This document shows, piece by piece, positions 1 to 8,584 of a stretch of DNA of 64,000 bases. The first letter of the stretch is position 1. Each line of letters opens with the position of its first letter. A program made the translations under genes and the position numbers. Source of the DNA: Io17-Chloro-G2 sp965226825 (GTDB taxonomy: Bacteria > Chloroflexota > Dehalococcoidia > Lucifugimonadales > UBA3495); NCBI GenBank assembly GCA_965226825.1, contig CBDDED010000003.1, positions 1,674,001 through 1,738,000 of the forward strand. Direction: 5' to 3'. Under the pieces are notes generated by a model. It made no database searches and was not told where the DNA came from. It worked only from the letters and a program-made list of their open reading frames with translations.

Positions 1-2
1 GA

Positions 3-296
3 CAGGGATACGCCATAGCCGCGGCCCAGTCTCACTATGGCGACCCCACCATGGACCACGCGGCCGCTGAACTGGTGGAGAACCGGCGGGTTTCCCGCAT
101 GGTGGTAGTCCCCTACGTGTTTTTCCCAGGAATGATCCTCCGCAGAAACGTGCTCGGCAGCTTGGAACGCTTGGGAAAAACCTATCCGGGCCTCCCCATC
201 TCGGTGACGCCTCCACTGGGTGTGGACCAACGGGTAATCCAGGTAGCCGCCAACCGCGTCCGCCAGGCCTGGAAGTCCGCGGAAGAACCTGGGTAA
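3..296 (+). CDS. cbiX: Sirohydrochlorin cobaltochelatase CbiX, C-terminal part (5' end outside window)
   Basis: The reading frame is open from the left window edge to a TAA at 294-296, so this is the C-terminal ~97 residues. The stretch SHYGDPTMDHAAAELVENRR followed by VVVPYVFFPGM resembles the CbiX/CbiK chelatase fold, where a hydrophobic VVxPYFLxxG strand precedes the last helices. CbiX inserts cobalt into sirohydrochlorin, the committed step of the early-cobalt corrin route. Its place directly upstream of cbiD, cbiT, cbiL, cbiF, cbiG and cbiH supports the call. The internal ATG at 51 is not the real start, because coding sequence continues upstream. The catalytic N-terminal half cannot be judged. 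Confidence 0.8.
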   Translation, partial: QGYAIAAAQSHYGDPTMDHAAAELVENRRVSRMVVVPYVFFPGMILRRNVLGSLERLGKTYPGLPISVTPPLGVDQRVIQVAANRVRQAWKSAEEPG

Positions 297-570
297 CCGC
301 CCCGAACGGCACTGGCGTCCATTCGTGGCCGGCTGGATGTAATCCAAGGCCCTTTTTTACCGGTCACCCCACCGGGGTTCAATGCGACAGGATTTGTGGC
401 GCGGGGTTCTCCCAAGCAACACCCATCTCGCTTTTTCCGGGCTGCGACGCAGAGAATCCCAAGGTCTGACCGAGGCAGTCGGCGTCCCGCCAATCCGTGT
501 TAAACTGTCTACGCGGAGTCAAGTTCATTCAAGCGGTCATTCAAGCGGTGAAAACCGCACAATCGCAGGT

Positions 571-1794
571 ATGGTAGAAAGCGATTACAGCCGTCAAACG
601 GTGAGAGGAAAAGCCCTCCGGACCGGGTACACCACCGGGTCTTGCGCTGCGGCCGCGGCCAAGGCGGCGGTGACGGCGTTGCTGACTGGGCAGGATGTTT
701 CTGAGGTCAGCATCCGCCTGCCGGTTGGCCGGGATGTAAATTTCTCTGTGCACCGGTGCGATTGGATTGAACGCGGCCCAAACCAAGGGCGAGGGCGGGT
801 GCTCTGCTCGGTGATCAAAGACGGGGGCGATGACCCCGACGTCACCCACGGGGCTGAAATTTGCGTCACGGCATCCCCGTCGGACGGGCCGGGAGAAAGG
901 GTACGGATCGTTCGCGGACCGGGCGTGGGTGAGGTCACCAGGCCAGGCACCGGCATAGACGTGGGCTTGCCGGCGGTAACCCGCGTGCCTCGCCGAATGA
1001 TAACTCAATCGGTTTTGGAGGCGGCCCAAGCCCACGGTTCCGGCGATGACTCCTGCTTCACTGTGGAAATATCGGTGCCCGGCGGCGAGGAAATTGCCGC
1101 CAAGACCACCAACTCACGACTGGGTGTGTTGGGAGGCATTTCAATCCTGGGCAGCACCGGTGTTGTGCAGCCTTACTCGACCGCGGCTTGGCGCGCCAGC
1201 GTCCACCTCGCTATTGACGTGGCCTCCAGCAACGATTTGTCCCACCTGGTGCTCGCCACCGGCACCCAAAGTGAAATCTTCGCCAAGCGACGCCTGGACC
1301 TTCCGGACATGGCCTACATCGAGGCCGGCATTTTCAGCGGACCCGCCCTGAAGCGGTGCGCCATGCGGGGTATGAAAAGGGTCACCCACGTGGGGATGGT
1401 GGGCAAACTTTCAAAAATGGCCGTGGGATACTTCGTCACTCACGTGGCGGGAAACCGGGTGGACACCGAATTTCTGGCCTCACTGGCCGCCCAATCGGGG
1501 GCTGGTCCGGCGCTCCAGGAAGAGATTCGCCAGGCGAGCAGCGCCAGGCACTTTCAGGAGATCGCCCAAGCGCATAACCTGCTGGGTGTGTTTACATCCA
1601 TGTGCCGGATGGTCTGCGAGGAAAGCCATAAGCTGCTGGGAGCCGACGCCCTCATAGTAGACACCCTGTGTTTCGACTTTGAAGGCAACCTACTGGGACA
1701 GGCTTCAACCGCGCCGGAGGGTGTGCCCCTGGTAGCTGAAATGGGCGCAGCCGAAATAGGTGCAGCTGAAATGGGCGCAGCCGGCAATGGCTAG
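571..1794 (+). CDS. cbiD: Cobalt-precorrin-5B C1-methyltransferase CbiD
   Basis: CbiD methylates C1 of cobalt-precorrin-5B and marks the anaerobic cobalamin pathway. The N-terminal motif LRTGYTTGSCAAAAAKAA is the family hallmark, and an internal GGISILGSTG segment is also typical. The frame is open back to 382, but homology begins only near the ATG at 571 (MVESDYSRQ), so I place the start there; no strong ribosome site is visible. The C-terminus carries a low-complexity tail made by a 15-bp tandem repeat (1735-1779). The stop overlaps the start of cbiT by 8 bp, which implies translational coupling. The length of about 407 residues is slightly above the usual ~370. Confidence 0.93.
   Translation: MVESDYSRQTVRGKALRTGYTTGSCAAAAAKAAVTALLTGQDVSEVSIRLPVGRDVNFSVHRCDWIERGPNQGRGRVLCSVIKDGGDDPDVTHGAEICVTASPSDGPGERVRIVRGPGVGEVTRPGTGIDVGLPAVTRVPRRMITQSVLEAAQAHGSGDDSCFTVEISVPGGEEIAAKTTNSRLGVLGGISILGSTGVVQPYSTAAWRASVHLAIDVASSNDLSHLVLATGTQSEIFAKRRLDLPDMAYIEAGIFSGPALKRCAMRGMKRVTHVGMVGKLSKMAVGYFVTHVAGNRVDTEFLASLAAQSGAGPALQEEIRQASSARHFQEIAQAHNLLGVFTSMCRMVCEESHKLLGADALIVDTLCFDFEGNLLGQASTAPEGVPLVAEMGAAEIGAAEMGAAGNG
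1735..1779 (+). repeat. 15-bp tandem repeat, 3 copies, at the 3' end of cbiD
   Basis: Three consecutive 15-bp units of the form GCNGAAATNGGNGCA encode the repeating peptide AE(M/I)GA. The outer copies are nearly identical and the middle one differs at a few positions. The array lies in the poorly conserved CbiD tail just before the cbiT start, so it probably arose by slippage and has little effect on the enzyme. Confidence 0.8.
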
Positions 1795-2416
1795 GCAGGC
1801 AACGTCAATCAGCGCTTCCCCGAGCGGCGATCGAGTCCTGGGCCTTGCCGACGACGCCTTTGAGCAGCGGCGTCCTCTCCGGGGGCAAATCACCAAGCGG
1901 GAAGTGAGGGCGGTGACTTTGTATTCCCTGGGGTTGGGACACGACAGCCTGGTATGGGACGTAGGCGCCGGGACCGGGTCCATCTCCATTGAAGCCGGGT
2001 TGATCGCCAGAGACGGAAGGGTATTGGCGATTGAGCGAGACCCGGAAACCCTGCCTCTTCTGCGGCGAAACGTGGCCCAATTGGGTTCCGGCAACGTTGA
2101 GGTCGTCGTTGGGGAAGCCCCCGAAGTTTTGGAAGAATTGGAAAATCCTGACTCGGTCTTCATCGGCGGCAGCGGCGGGAAGCTTGAGGCCATTCTGGAC
2201 CTCGCTGCGGCGCGGCTGAAGCCGGGCGGACGGATTGTGATGAACCTGGCGGTTTTAGAGCGGGCCAACTGGGCGTACCACCGGATCCGGGATTTGGGCC
2301 TGTCCAGAGACCTGGTCATGGTCCAAGCCGCCCGAGGTAAAGACATGGCGGACGGCACCGTAAGATTGGAATCCCTGAACCCGGTGTTCGTCGTTTCCGG
2401 GCGGCGGGAGGATTAG
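1787..2416 (+). CDS. cbiT: Cobalt-precorrin-6B C15-methyltransferase (decarboxylating) CbiT
   Basis: CbiT methylates C15 and decarboxylates the C12 acetate of cobalt-precorrin-6B. The opening pattern GLADDAFEQRRPLRGQITKR followed by EVRA matches the family's G(I/L)xDxxFxRxxxPxTKxEVRA. It is followed by the SAM-binding loop VWDVGAGTGSISIE and the acidic strand end VLAIERD. The ATG at 1787 overlaps the cbiD stop; an in-frame ATG at 1760 exists but would add residues lying inside cbiD. No CbiE (C5-methyltransferase) partner is fused or adjacent. In many genomes CbiE and CbiT are fused or neighbouring, so CbiE must be elsewhere. Confidence 0.92.
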   Translation: MARQATSISASPSGDRVLGLADDAFEQRRPLRGQITKREVRAVTLYSLGLGHDSLVWDVGAGTGSISIEAGLIARDGRVLAIERDPETLPLLRRNVAQLGSGNVEVVVGEAPEVLEELENPDSVFIGGSGGKLEAILDLAAARLKPGGRIVMNLAVLERANWAYHRIRDLGLSRDLVMVQAARGKDMADGTVRLESLNPVFVVSGRRED

Positions 2417-2419
2417 GCA

Positions 2420-3145
2420 ATGACCTCCGCGAACCGCGAAGGCGGCATCGGTTGCCTGTACGGCGTGGGCGTCGGGCCGGGAGACCCCGAGCTTCTGACT
2501 CTCAAGGCGTTGCGTGTGTTGCAGCAAGCCCCGGTTATTTGCACCCCCCAGTCGGAGACCAGCGGCGATAGTTATGCCCTGGAAATAGTCCGGCAATTCC
2601 TGGACCCGGCCAAACAGGAAACCATGCGGGTCACCTTCCCCACCGATGACGCTGAAGGCGCTGCCGGGGTGTGGCGGCACGCAGCCGAGGACATTGCCCG
2701 GCGATTGCTGCAGGGACTGGACGTCGCTTTCATCACCGAAGGCGATCCCATGCTCTACAGCACCTTCGCCTATATCCTTCAAGACATTACCCTGGCCCAT
2801 CCCGAGATTCCCGTCGAGATCGTTCCCGGAGTTTCCTCGGTAATGGCCGCGGCGGCAAGCGCAGCTATTCCTCTGGTGACCCACGGGCAGCGCCTGGCTA
2901 TTCTCCCGGCAGTCTACGGCATTGACGATTTGAGAGAGGCCATCGCAAACTACGACACCATAGTGTTGATGAAAGTAAATCGCACGCTGTTATCGGCGCT
3001 GGCCAACCTCGAAACCCTCGGCTTGGCCGGCAAGGGCATCTACGTGCGCCGGGCTTCAACCCCCGGTGAAAGAGTAATCAACGACCTGCGGCAACTGACC
3101 GACGAAGACCTGGACTATTTCTCCCTCCTGATAATTCGGAAGTGA
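2420..3145 (+). CDS. cbiL: Precorrin-2 / cobalt-factor II C20-methyltransferase CbiL
   Basis: This tetrapyrrole (corrin/porphyrin) methylase acts at C20 early in corrin ring contraction. The N-terminal GVGVGPGDPELLTLKALRVL is the SAM-binding signature. FITEGDPMLYSTFAYIL is the second conserved block, and EIVPGVSSVMAAAA the third. The CbiL/CobI subfamily is suggested by the CTPQSETSGDSYALEI region after the first strand and by the 241-residue length. The gene starts 3 bp after cbiT and ends 4 bp before cbiF, so it sits inside one operon. Confidence 0.9.
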   Translation: MTSANREGGIGCLYGVGVGPGDPELLTLKALRVLQQAPVICTPQSETSGDSYALEIVRQFLDPAKQETMRVTFPTDDAEGAAGVWRHAAEDIARRLLQGLDVAFITEGDPMLYSTFAYILQDITLAHPEIPVEIVPGVSSVMAAAASAAIPLVTHGQRLAILPAVYGIDDLREAIANYDTIVLMKVNRTLLSALANLETLGLAGKGIYVRRASTPGERVINDLRQLTDEDLDYFSLLIIRK

Positions 3146-3149
3146 AAGC

Positions 3150-4034
3150 ATGACTGACACCGACCACCTTGGAAAGGTATACATAGTGGGCGGCGGCCCC
3201 GGAGACCCGGAGTTGCTGACCCTGAAAGCCAAGCGCATCATCGAAACCGCCGACGTGGTGATTTACGCCGATTCACTGGTCCACCCCTCGGTGGTGGATT
3301 TCGCCCGTCCCGATGCGGAGGTCCACGGCAGCAAAACCCTGACCCTGCCCAAAATCATGGAACTCATGGTTGCAGCGGTGAAGCAGGGCAAGACGGTGGC
3401 GCGGGTACAGAGCGGCGACCCCTCGATTTACGGCGCCGTTTTCGAGCAGATGCGCCTGTTGAACCAAGAGGGCATCGACTTCGAAATTATCCCCGGAGTA
3501 AGCTCCGCCTTCGCTGCCGCAGCGGTTTTGAAAGCCGAGCTGACGGTCCCGGAGGTTTCCCAAACGGTGATTATGACCCGGGCGGAGGGACGGATCTCCC
3601 TGCCTCCGGGAGAGCGGCTCGAGGACCTGGCGACCCACGGTTGCACCCTGGTGATCTTCCTCAGCATCACCAGAGTTCCTCGAATCGTGCGGGAGCTGAC
3701 GGGGGCCGGATACGCCAAGGACACTCCGGTTGCAGTGGTCTACCGGGTCGGATGGCCTGAAGAGAAAGTAATCAGGGGCACCCTGGCCAACATCGCCCGC
3801 AAGGTAAGGGAGGCCAAGATAACCCTGCAGGCCTTGATACTGGTTGGTCCGGCGCTCGACGAAACTCTGACCAGCGTTGGACCCGGCCAAGACGAAGAGG
3901 TGGCCACGTCTCATCTCTACTCCCAGGACTACACCCACCTCTACCGAACGAGCGAAAAGCGCGCCAAGCGGGCGACCAGGGCCAAGGCAACCCCGAAACC
4001 CAAGCAACCCGCGGCTGCCGCCAACGAGACGTAG
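3150..4034 (+). CDS. cbiF: Cobalt-precorrin-4 C11-methyltransferase CbiF
   Basis: CbiF methylates C11 of (cobalt-)precorrin-4. The start VYIVGGGPGDPELLTLKAKR followed by ADVVIYADSLV is diagnostic of CbiF/CobM. The central QSGDPSIYGAVFEQM and IIPGVSSAFAAAA blocks are intact. The domain ends near residue 255. About 35 further residues form a basic, Ala/Lys/Pro-rich tail (SEKRAKRATRAKATPKPKQP) that normal CbiF proteins lack; its role is unknown and it is probably disordered. The next gene, cbiG, begins 23 bp downstream. Confidence 0.92.
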   Translation: MTDTDHLGKVYIVGGGPGDPELLTLKAKRIIETADVVIYADSLVHPSVVDFARPDAEVHGSKTLTLPKIMELMVAAVKQGKTVARVQSGDPSIYGAVFEQMRLLNQEGIDFEIIPGVSSAFAAAAVLKAELTVPEVSQTVIMTRAEGRISLPPGERLEDLATHGCTLVIFLSITRVPRIVRELTGAGYAKDTPVAVVYRVGWPEEKVIRGTLANIARKVREAKITLQALILVGPALDETLTSVGPGQDEEVATSHLYSQDYTHLYRTSEKRAKRATRAKATPKPKQPAAAANET

Positions 4035-4057
4035 CTCTGCGTCCACCAGGACCGGCC

Positions 4058-5212
4058 ATGAGCAAGACCGCCATCATCGCCATCTCCCGCCGGGGATCGG
4101 AACTGGCGCGTTCTCTGCAAACATCTTTGGGCGCAGACACAACCTTGTACCTGGACCGCCGGTTTATCCGGGACGGGGAAAACGCCACACCCTTCGATCT
4201 GCCGGTGCGGCCGTTAATCCACCGATCGTTTGCAAGCTACCAGCAGTTGGTGCTTTTCATGCCGGTAGGGGCGGCGGTGCGGCTGGTGGCACAACGACTG
4301 GAAGACAAGCATCAGGACCCGGCGGTGGTGTGCGTGGACGACGGCGGGAGATTCGCCGTTAGCCTGGTTTCCGGCCATACCGGGGGCGCCGACGCCCTGG
4401 CTGACAAGGTGGCCTCCTCCCTTAACGCAACACCGGTAATCACCTCAGCCTCCCACGTCATGGGCTCCCTGGCAGTGGACCTGCTGGGTGAAGAATTCGG
4501 CTGGCGAGTGGAGGCCGACTCACAAACGGTCACCAGGGCTAGCGCGGCGATGATCAACGACGAGCCCGTGGGGCTGTACCAGGAAGCAGGAGAGCCGGGA
4601 TGGTGGCCGGCAAGCCGCCCCTTGCCGGACAACCTCCGGGTGTACTCCAGCCTGGATGACCTGGCTTCCTCAGGCTGCGCCTCCGCGTTGCTGGTTTCCG
4701 ACGCCACACGAATTGCCGCCGAATACGCGGAAGCGGGCGGGGATTCGCCGGCCGTGGTTTTTCGACCATACAGCCTGGTGGCAGGGATGGGTTGCCGCAA
4801 AGGGGTACCCACTTCGGAGCTTGAAGGCCTCTTGGCATCGACACTTGATGAGAATGGCCTGGCCCTGCCATGTTTGTCCGTCATCGCTACCGCCGACTTG
4901 AAACGGGAAGAGCCGGGAATCCTGGAACTCGCCGCCAAGTTGGGCGTGCCCGTGCGCTGTTTCACCACGGAGGAGCTCAACGGTGTTTTTGAACGGCGGG
5001 ACGAGGATTTCTGCCAGCCTGCTTTTCAAATGGCCGGGAAAAGCATACCGGGTTTCGCCCCAACCCGGTCACCCGCGCCGCAACGCCTCCTGGGAGTCGC
5101 GGGAGTCGCGGAACCGGCGGCCCTGCTGGCATCGGGAAATAACCGCCTGTTGGTAGCAAAACAAAAATCCGCCGGGGCCACGGTTGCTGTCGCGCGCCGG
5201 GTCTTCTCTTGA
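4058..5212 (+). CDS. cbiG: Cobalt-precorrin-5A hydrolase CbiG
   Basis: CbiG opens the delta-lactone of cobalt-precorrin-5A and releases acetaldehyde, a step found only in the anaerobic pathway. The N-terminal domain includes LVLFMPVGAAVRLVAQRLEDK and VVCVDDGGRFAVSLVSGHTG followed by GADALA, both highly characteristic. The C-terminal domain carries LVAGMGCRKGVPTSELE and ATADLKREEPGILELA, again typical. At 384 residues it is full length. Together with cbiD and cbiX it shows that the early-cobalt route is used. It is followed by an inverted-repeat element that separates it from cbiH. Confidence 0.93.
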   Translation: MSKTAIIAISRRGSELARSLQTSLGADTTLYLDRRFIRDGENATPFDLPVRPLIHRSFASYQQLVLFMPVGAAVRLVAQRLEDKHQDPAVVCVDDGGRFAVSLVSGHTGGADALADKVASSLNATPVITSASHVMGSLAVDLLGEEFGWRVEADSQTVTRASAAMINDEPVGLYQEAGEPGWWPASRPLPDNLRVYSSLDDLASSGCASALLVSDATRIAAEYAEAGGDSPAVVFRPYSLVAGMGCRKGVPTSELEGLLASTLDENGLALPCLSVIATADLKREEPGILELAAKLGVPVRCFTTEELNGVFERRDEDFCQPAFQMAGKSIPGFAPTRSPAPQRLLGVAGVAEPAALLASGNNRLLVAKQKSAGATVAVARRVFS

Positions 5213-5282
5213 TGTCGCCGACAACTATCCTTGTCACGGTCATGGCCACAGGCATGGCCTTCGGATTTCGGACAATGCTCCA

Positions 5283-5503
5283 CAGGGTCTTTCAATTGTC
5301 CACTACGCCCGTCATTCTCGCCGCAGCGGGAATCCAGAACCCTTTCTCCAATCCAACCCGGTGCGAGTATGCAGGAGTGGTCCAAGTGAGACGTCGTCCT
5401 GTCCACCCGGCTCGTCCAACCTGGCATAACCGTCTTGGCGCAGAACCAGGGCTCTGGATTCCCGCTGCGGCGAGAATGACGGGGGACAATTGTAAGACCC
5501 TGC
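5283..5503. repeat. Inverted-repeat element copy R1 (between cbiG and cbiH)
   Basis: A long imperfect palindrome. The left arm contains GTCATTCTCGCCGCAGCGGG at 5311-5330 followed by AATCCAGAACCC. The right arm (about 5450-5484) is its reverse complement. The flanks also pair: CAGGGTCTTxCAATTGTCC on the left matches GGACAATTGxAAGACCCTG on the right. The ~110-bp centre is unrelated to the other copies. Spurious peptides of the SRRSGNPEP or VILAAAGIQSP type arise from these arms and are not genes. The element interrupts the cbi gene run but leaves both neighbours intact. Confidence 0.85.
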
Positions 5504-5525
5504 AATGCTCCATGGGCTTAATCCG

Positions 5526-6281
5526 ATGAGCGGCGTTCTGTACCTGGTGGGATTGGGCCCGGGAGACCTGGGGCTAATGTCGCCGCAAGCGGTTGAGGCC
5601 ATCCGGCAAAGCGATACCGTGGTGGGTTTCCGGGGATACATCGAACAGGCCGGCAGCCTGCTTGATGGAAAAGAAATCGTATCAATGGAACTGGGGCAGG
5701 AGTTGGAGAGAGCCGTCAGGGCGGTAGAACTGTCCGAAGCCGGCCATAGCGTGGCCGTCGTGTCCTCCGGTGACCCTGGGGTTTACGGAATGTCCGGTCC
5801 GGTGTTTCAGGTGTTGACCGATCGCAACTGGGACGGCCAAGCCCCACGGGTGGAATCGGTCCCGGGGATTTCAGCCATGCAGGCCGCCGCGTCACTGTTG
5901 GGCTCCCCGCTGATGCAGGACTTCTGCGCCATCAGCCTGAGCGACCTGATGACCCCCTGGCAGACCATCCGATTACGCCTGGAGTCGGCGGCCAGCGGCG
6001 ATTTTGTGGTTGCCTTATACAACCCAAGAAGTCGCAGGCGCCAGTGGCAACTGCTGGAAGCCCGGAGCATCCTGATGGAGCACAGACCTGGTTCCACGCC
6101 GGTGGGCATTGTGAAAGACGCTTACCGGGCCAGCCAGCAGGTAACCATCACCGACCTGGCCCGCCTGCAAGACCACTACCCGGAAATTGACATGGTCACC
6201 ACCGTGGTGGTGGGCAACTCCACGTCCTACGTCCACGGCGGAAGCATGATCACCCCCCGCGGCTACGAAGCTAGGAAGTAG
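5526..6281 (+). CDS. cbiH: (Cobalt-)precorrin-3B C17-methyltransferase CbiH
   Basis: CbiH methylates C17 and drives ring contraction. LYLVGLGPGDLGLMSPQAVE is the CbiH/CobJ version of the SAM-binding motif; the MSPQA block distinguishes it from CbiL and CbiF. VVSSGDPGVYGMSGPVF and VPGISAMQAAASLLGSPL are the other conserved blocks, and ALYNPRSRRRQWQL is typical of the C-terminal half. The ATG at 5526 is preferred over one at 5505, because the earlier codons lie in the flank of repeat R1 and lack homology. It is the last cobalamin gene visible; cbiC, cbiA, cbiE and cbiJ are not in the window. Confidence 0.92.
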   Translation: MSGVLYLVGLGPGDLGLMSPQAVEAIRQSDTVVGFRGYIEQAGSLLDGKEIVSMELGQELERAVRAVELSEAGHSVAVVSSGDPGVYGMSGPVFQVLTDRNWDGQAPRVESVPGISAMQAAASLLGSPLMQDFCAISLSDLMTPWQTIRLRLESAASGDFVVALYNPRSRRRQWQLLEARSILMEHRPGSTPVGIVKDAYRASQQVTITDLARLQDHYPEIDMVTTVVVGNSTSYVHGGSMITPRGYEARK

Positions 6282-6333
6282 GCAGGCAACCGGGCTGGCG
6301 GCTCAGGCCTTTCGATTGTCCCCCGTCATTACT

Positions 6334-6354
6334 ATGGAAATAGGCCATTTTCAT
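6334..6354 (+). repeat. Short dispersed repeat ATGGAAATAGGCCATTTTCAT, copy 1
   Basis: This 21-bp sequence recurs exactly at 36482-36502 and, in reverse orientation with small changes, at 10518-10536. It sits beside inverted-repeat copies R2 and R4, and its neighbouring bases (a CCCGTCATTA-like flank and a CATCCTCA flank) are also shared between those two sites. The core is close to palindromic. Confidence 0.7.
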
Positions 6355-6385
6355 CCTCATGTGTGGCCTGGACAAGGACATGGTA

Positions 6386-6690
6386 ATTCTCGCCGCAGCG
6401 GGAATCCAGAACCCATTCCCACATCAGCCTTGGCATGGGATGCAGGAGGCTATGCGGCATCACCCCAGGCACCCTGCCGCGTGTCCACTGCCTCAACCGT
6501 ATTGACGCATAGTCAGGGCTCTGGATTCCCGCTGCGGCGAGAATGACGGGGGCTGGGGGGCTCTGGATTCCCGGTGTGACAACAGTGACGGGGTGATTTA
6601 ATGACAATCGAATGACCCTGGCTGGCGGCCTGGGCCATTAGCACCGGGTGAAACCCCAGGACACAGTCAGAAGATAAGCGTGGCGGGTGG
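6386..6690. repeat. Inverted-repeat element copy R2, left flank of the methyltransferase module
   Basis: Positions 6386-6551 form a palindromic element with the same arms as R1. This part matches 8588-8753 with only about four visible differences. The similarity continues downstream to about 6690 through a CTCTGGATTCCCGGTGTG unit, TGATTTAATGACAA and an ACCCTGGCTGGCGGC stretch. The paired copy R3 lies on the other side of the methyltransferase gene in the same orientation, so the two act as long direct repeats. Confidence 0.85.
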
Positions 6691-6749
6691 GAACCGCTAC
6701 CTACCCATGGTTCGACGCCGGCGCAGCGGAAGAAGAGACGCCGCGAATG

Positions 6750-8474
6750 TCAAACGTTTTTCATGCCTTCCATCGGCGCCTGCTGCCCCTGGGGACGGCG
6801 CACCCGCTGGGCGGGCTGATAAGCGGCCGGGCGGCTGGGCAACTCAAAGCCTTTGCCCTCCAGCATCTCTGAAACGGTACGCAGTTGAATCTTGGGAAAG
6901 TCCCGCTGCCAGAGGTCTGAGTGATAGAACCCGCCGCTGGCCGATTCGGAATTCATGGGCGCCGTTGGCTTCTGCAACGATATAAATAGCCCCATCGCCG
7001 CCTTTTCCCTCTCCACCACTCCCTTCAAGTCGCGGACCTGCGGGACGGAGACATGACCGCCCTTGACCTGAATCACAATCTTCTGCGGTGTCTTTTTCGG
7101 TCCGTCTAGGAAATAGATCAAGCCGTCGATTCCCCCGTCCGCTCCTTTTTTCTGCTCCTGCTGCGGCTGCGCCTCTAACAGAGAGACCGCCCAATACTGG
7201 AACTGGTAAGGGTCCTGCTCCCACAAGGCCCTGGCCCCGCCTTCGTCTTGCGGCTCGCCGACAACGTCATAGTCCTTGACCGGGTCCAAGCCGAATGCGG
7301 TCTTGAGTCGGCTTTTCATTAGAGCCACCGCCAAATGTGTAACGTCGACGCCAATCCACTGACGGTTTTGTTTCTGCGCCGCGGCTACCGCCGTGCCACA
7401 GCCGCAGAACGGGTCCAACACCACGTCGCCCTCGTTGGACGAGGTCTGAATGATGCGTTCCAGCAGGGCTACGGGCTTTTGGGTGGGGTAGCCAAGAGAC
7501 TCCGACCGAGAAGCCGAGCGTATATCACTCCAATCGTTTTGTAGGGGAACGCCGGGCATCTCGTCCAAATAGCGCTTGTAACGCGGTGTCCCGTTTTTCG
7601 TGTATGCAAGGCGTCCTTCTTCTGCCATCCCAACCATACCCTCTTTAGAGTATGCCCAGTACCGTCCCTGATACGGCAGTACCCCTTTATACTCCCAGCC
7701 TTCGACATGATGAGCGCATTCGTTGGTCAGGTCTGCCTCCCATTCTCCATCGCGTGGACGCTTGACTCGCCATTCATAGCTAGTGTCCCCACCAGGTTTT
7801 GCCGCCGTTAGGTTATCCATTGAGTAGCGGCGCCCCGAATCCAGTTCCCTGAACTTGTAGAACGCGTCTACATATTCGCTGCCATATTCCGTGTACTGCC
7901 AGTTCCAATTCCAAGTATTGCTCTTGGTGTAAAAGAATATTGTGTCGCGCACGTTTCCGTATTGTCGGCGGCCCTGTTTAGCGTCGTTATGCGCGTTGGT
8001 CCGACGCCAGTTTATTTCGCTCCTGAAATTCTCGGGACCAAACACTGCATCCAAAAGCAGTTTTAGGTAATGACTTGCCGTAGGGTCGCAGTGCAGGTAT
8101 AGACTGCCGGTGGGTTTCAGCACACGGTGCAGCTCCACGAGGCGGGGAGCCATCATTACCAGGTACGCCATCATGGCGTTCTGGCCGATGAATTGCCGGA
8201 ACGCGCCTATCATTTCCTTGACTGCCGACGGGACCTTGGGGTTTTGGATGATGTCGGTCCCAAAGGTCCATTCGGTTTCTTGCGTCCACTCCCAGGTGTC
8301 AGTGAAAGCCTTGATCTGGGCCGGTGACTCCTCGCCAGTGCGCTCCTTGAACAGCACGTTGTAAGAAGCGTTGGAGTTGAAGGGCGGGTCCAGGTAGACC
8401 AGGTCCACCGACTCGTCGGGAATATACTCTCGCAGCACTTGCAGGTTGTCGCCGTAGTAGAGGGCGTTACGCAT
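6750..8474 (-). CDS. Beta-class DNA methyltransferase fused to an Mrr-like PD-(D/E)XK nuclease domain
   Basis: The order of motifs, DPPF near residue 30 before DPFCGCGTA near residue 350, marks a beta-class N4-cytosine or N6-adenine methyltransferase. The C-terminal domain has GGIDG at about 447-451 and IQVKGG at about 468-473. This is the D...QxK arrangement of Mrr_cat/PD-(D/E)XK nucleases, so one polypeptide may both modify and cut. I prefer the ATG at 8474 over 8516: an AAGGTG ribosome site precedes it, family members start MRNxLYYGDN, and a promoter -10 box overlaps the upstream ATG. No separate restriction or specificity subunit is adjacent. Long direct repeats flank the gene on both sides, suggesting recent movement. 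The target sequence is unknown. Confidence 0.85.
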   Translation of the reverse strand: MRNALYYGDNLQVLREYIPDESVDLVYLDPPFNSNASYNVLFKERTGEESPAQIKAFTDTWEWTQETEWTFGTDIIQNPKVPSAVKEMIGAFRQFIGQNAMMAYLVMMAPRLVELHRVLKPTGSLYLHCDPTASHYLKLLLDAVFGPENFRSEINWRRTNAHNDAKQGRRQYGNVRDTIFFYTKSNTWNWNWQYTEYGSEYVDAFYKFRELDSGRRYSMDNLTAAKPGGDTSYEWRVKRPRDGEWEADLTNECAHHVEGWEYKGVLPYQGRYWAYSKEGMVGMAEEGRLAYTKNGTPRYKRYLDEMPGVPLQNDWSDIRSASRSESLGYPTQKPVALLERIIQTSSNEGDVVLDPFCGCGTAVAAAQKQNRQWIGVDVTHLAVALMKSRLKTAFGLDPVKDYDVVGEPQDEGGARALWEQDPYQFQYWAVSLLEAQPQQEQKKGADGGIDGLIYFLDGPKKTPQKIVIQVKGGHVSVPQVRDLKGVVEREKAAMGLFISLQKPTAPMNSESASGGFYHSDLWQRDFPKIQLRTVSEMLEGKGFELPSRPAAYQPAQRVRRPQGQQAPMEGMKNV

Positions 8475-8514
8475 CAGGTCACCTTGGGACGCCAGTGGAT
8501 TAATTGTGAGAGTC

Positions 8515-8545
8515 ATTATACTTTAGACTAATCGAGGGCTCTCAA
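8515..8545 (-). promoter_or_regulatory. Candidate promoter of the methyltransferase gene
   Basis: Read on the minus strand: TTGAGA (8545-8540), a 19-bp spacer, then a perfect TATAAT (8520-8515). Transcription would begin a few bases after the -10 box, inside the codons following the ATG at 8516. This supports translation from 8474 instead. Confidence 0.5.
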
Positions 8546-8584
8546 CATAACCGAACAGAGGACAGGGCTGTTTCATTATTAGTC

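Noticed and set aside
297..570. Cobalamin riboswitch before cbiD
   Set aside because: I searched both strands of the gap for the B12 box and the CCGCCACTG-like core and found no convincing set of elements in order.
5292..5513. Short frames encoding SRRSGNPEP- or VILAAAGIQSP-like peptides (also near 6400, 8700 and 10480)
   Set aside because: They are translations of the inverted-repeat arms; they occur in both orientations and lack ribosome sites.
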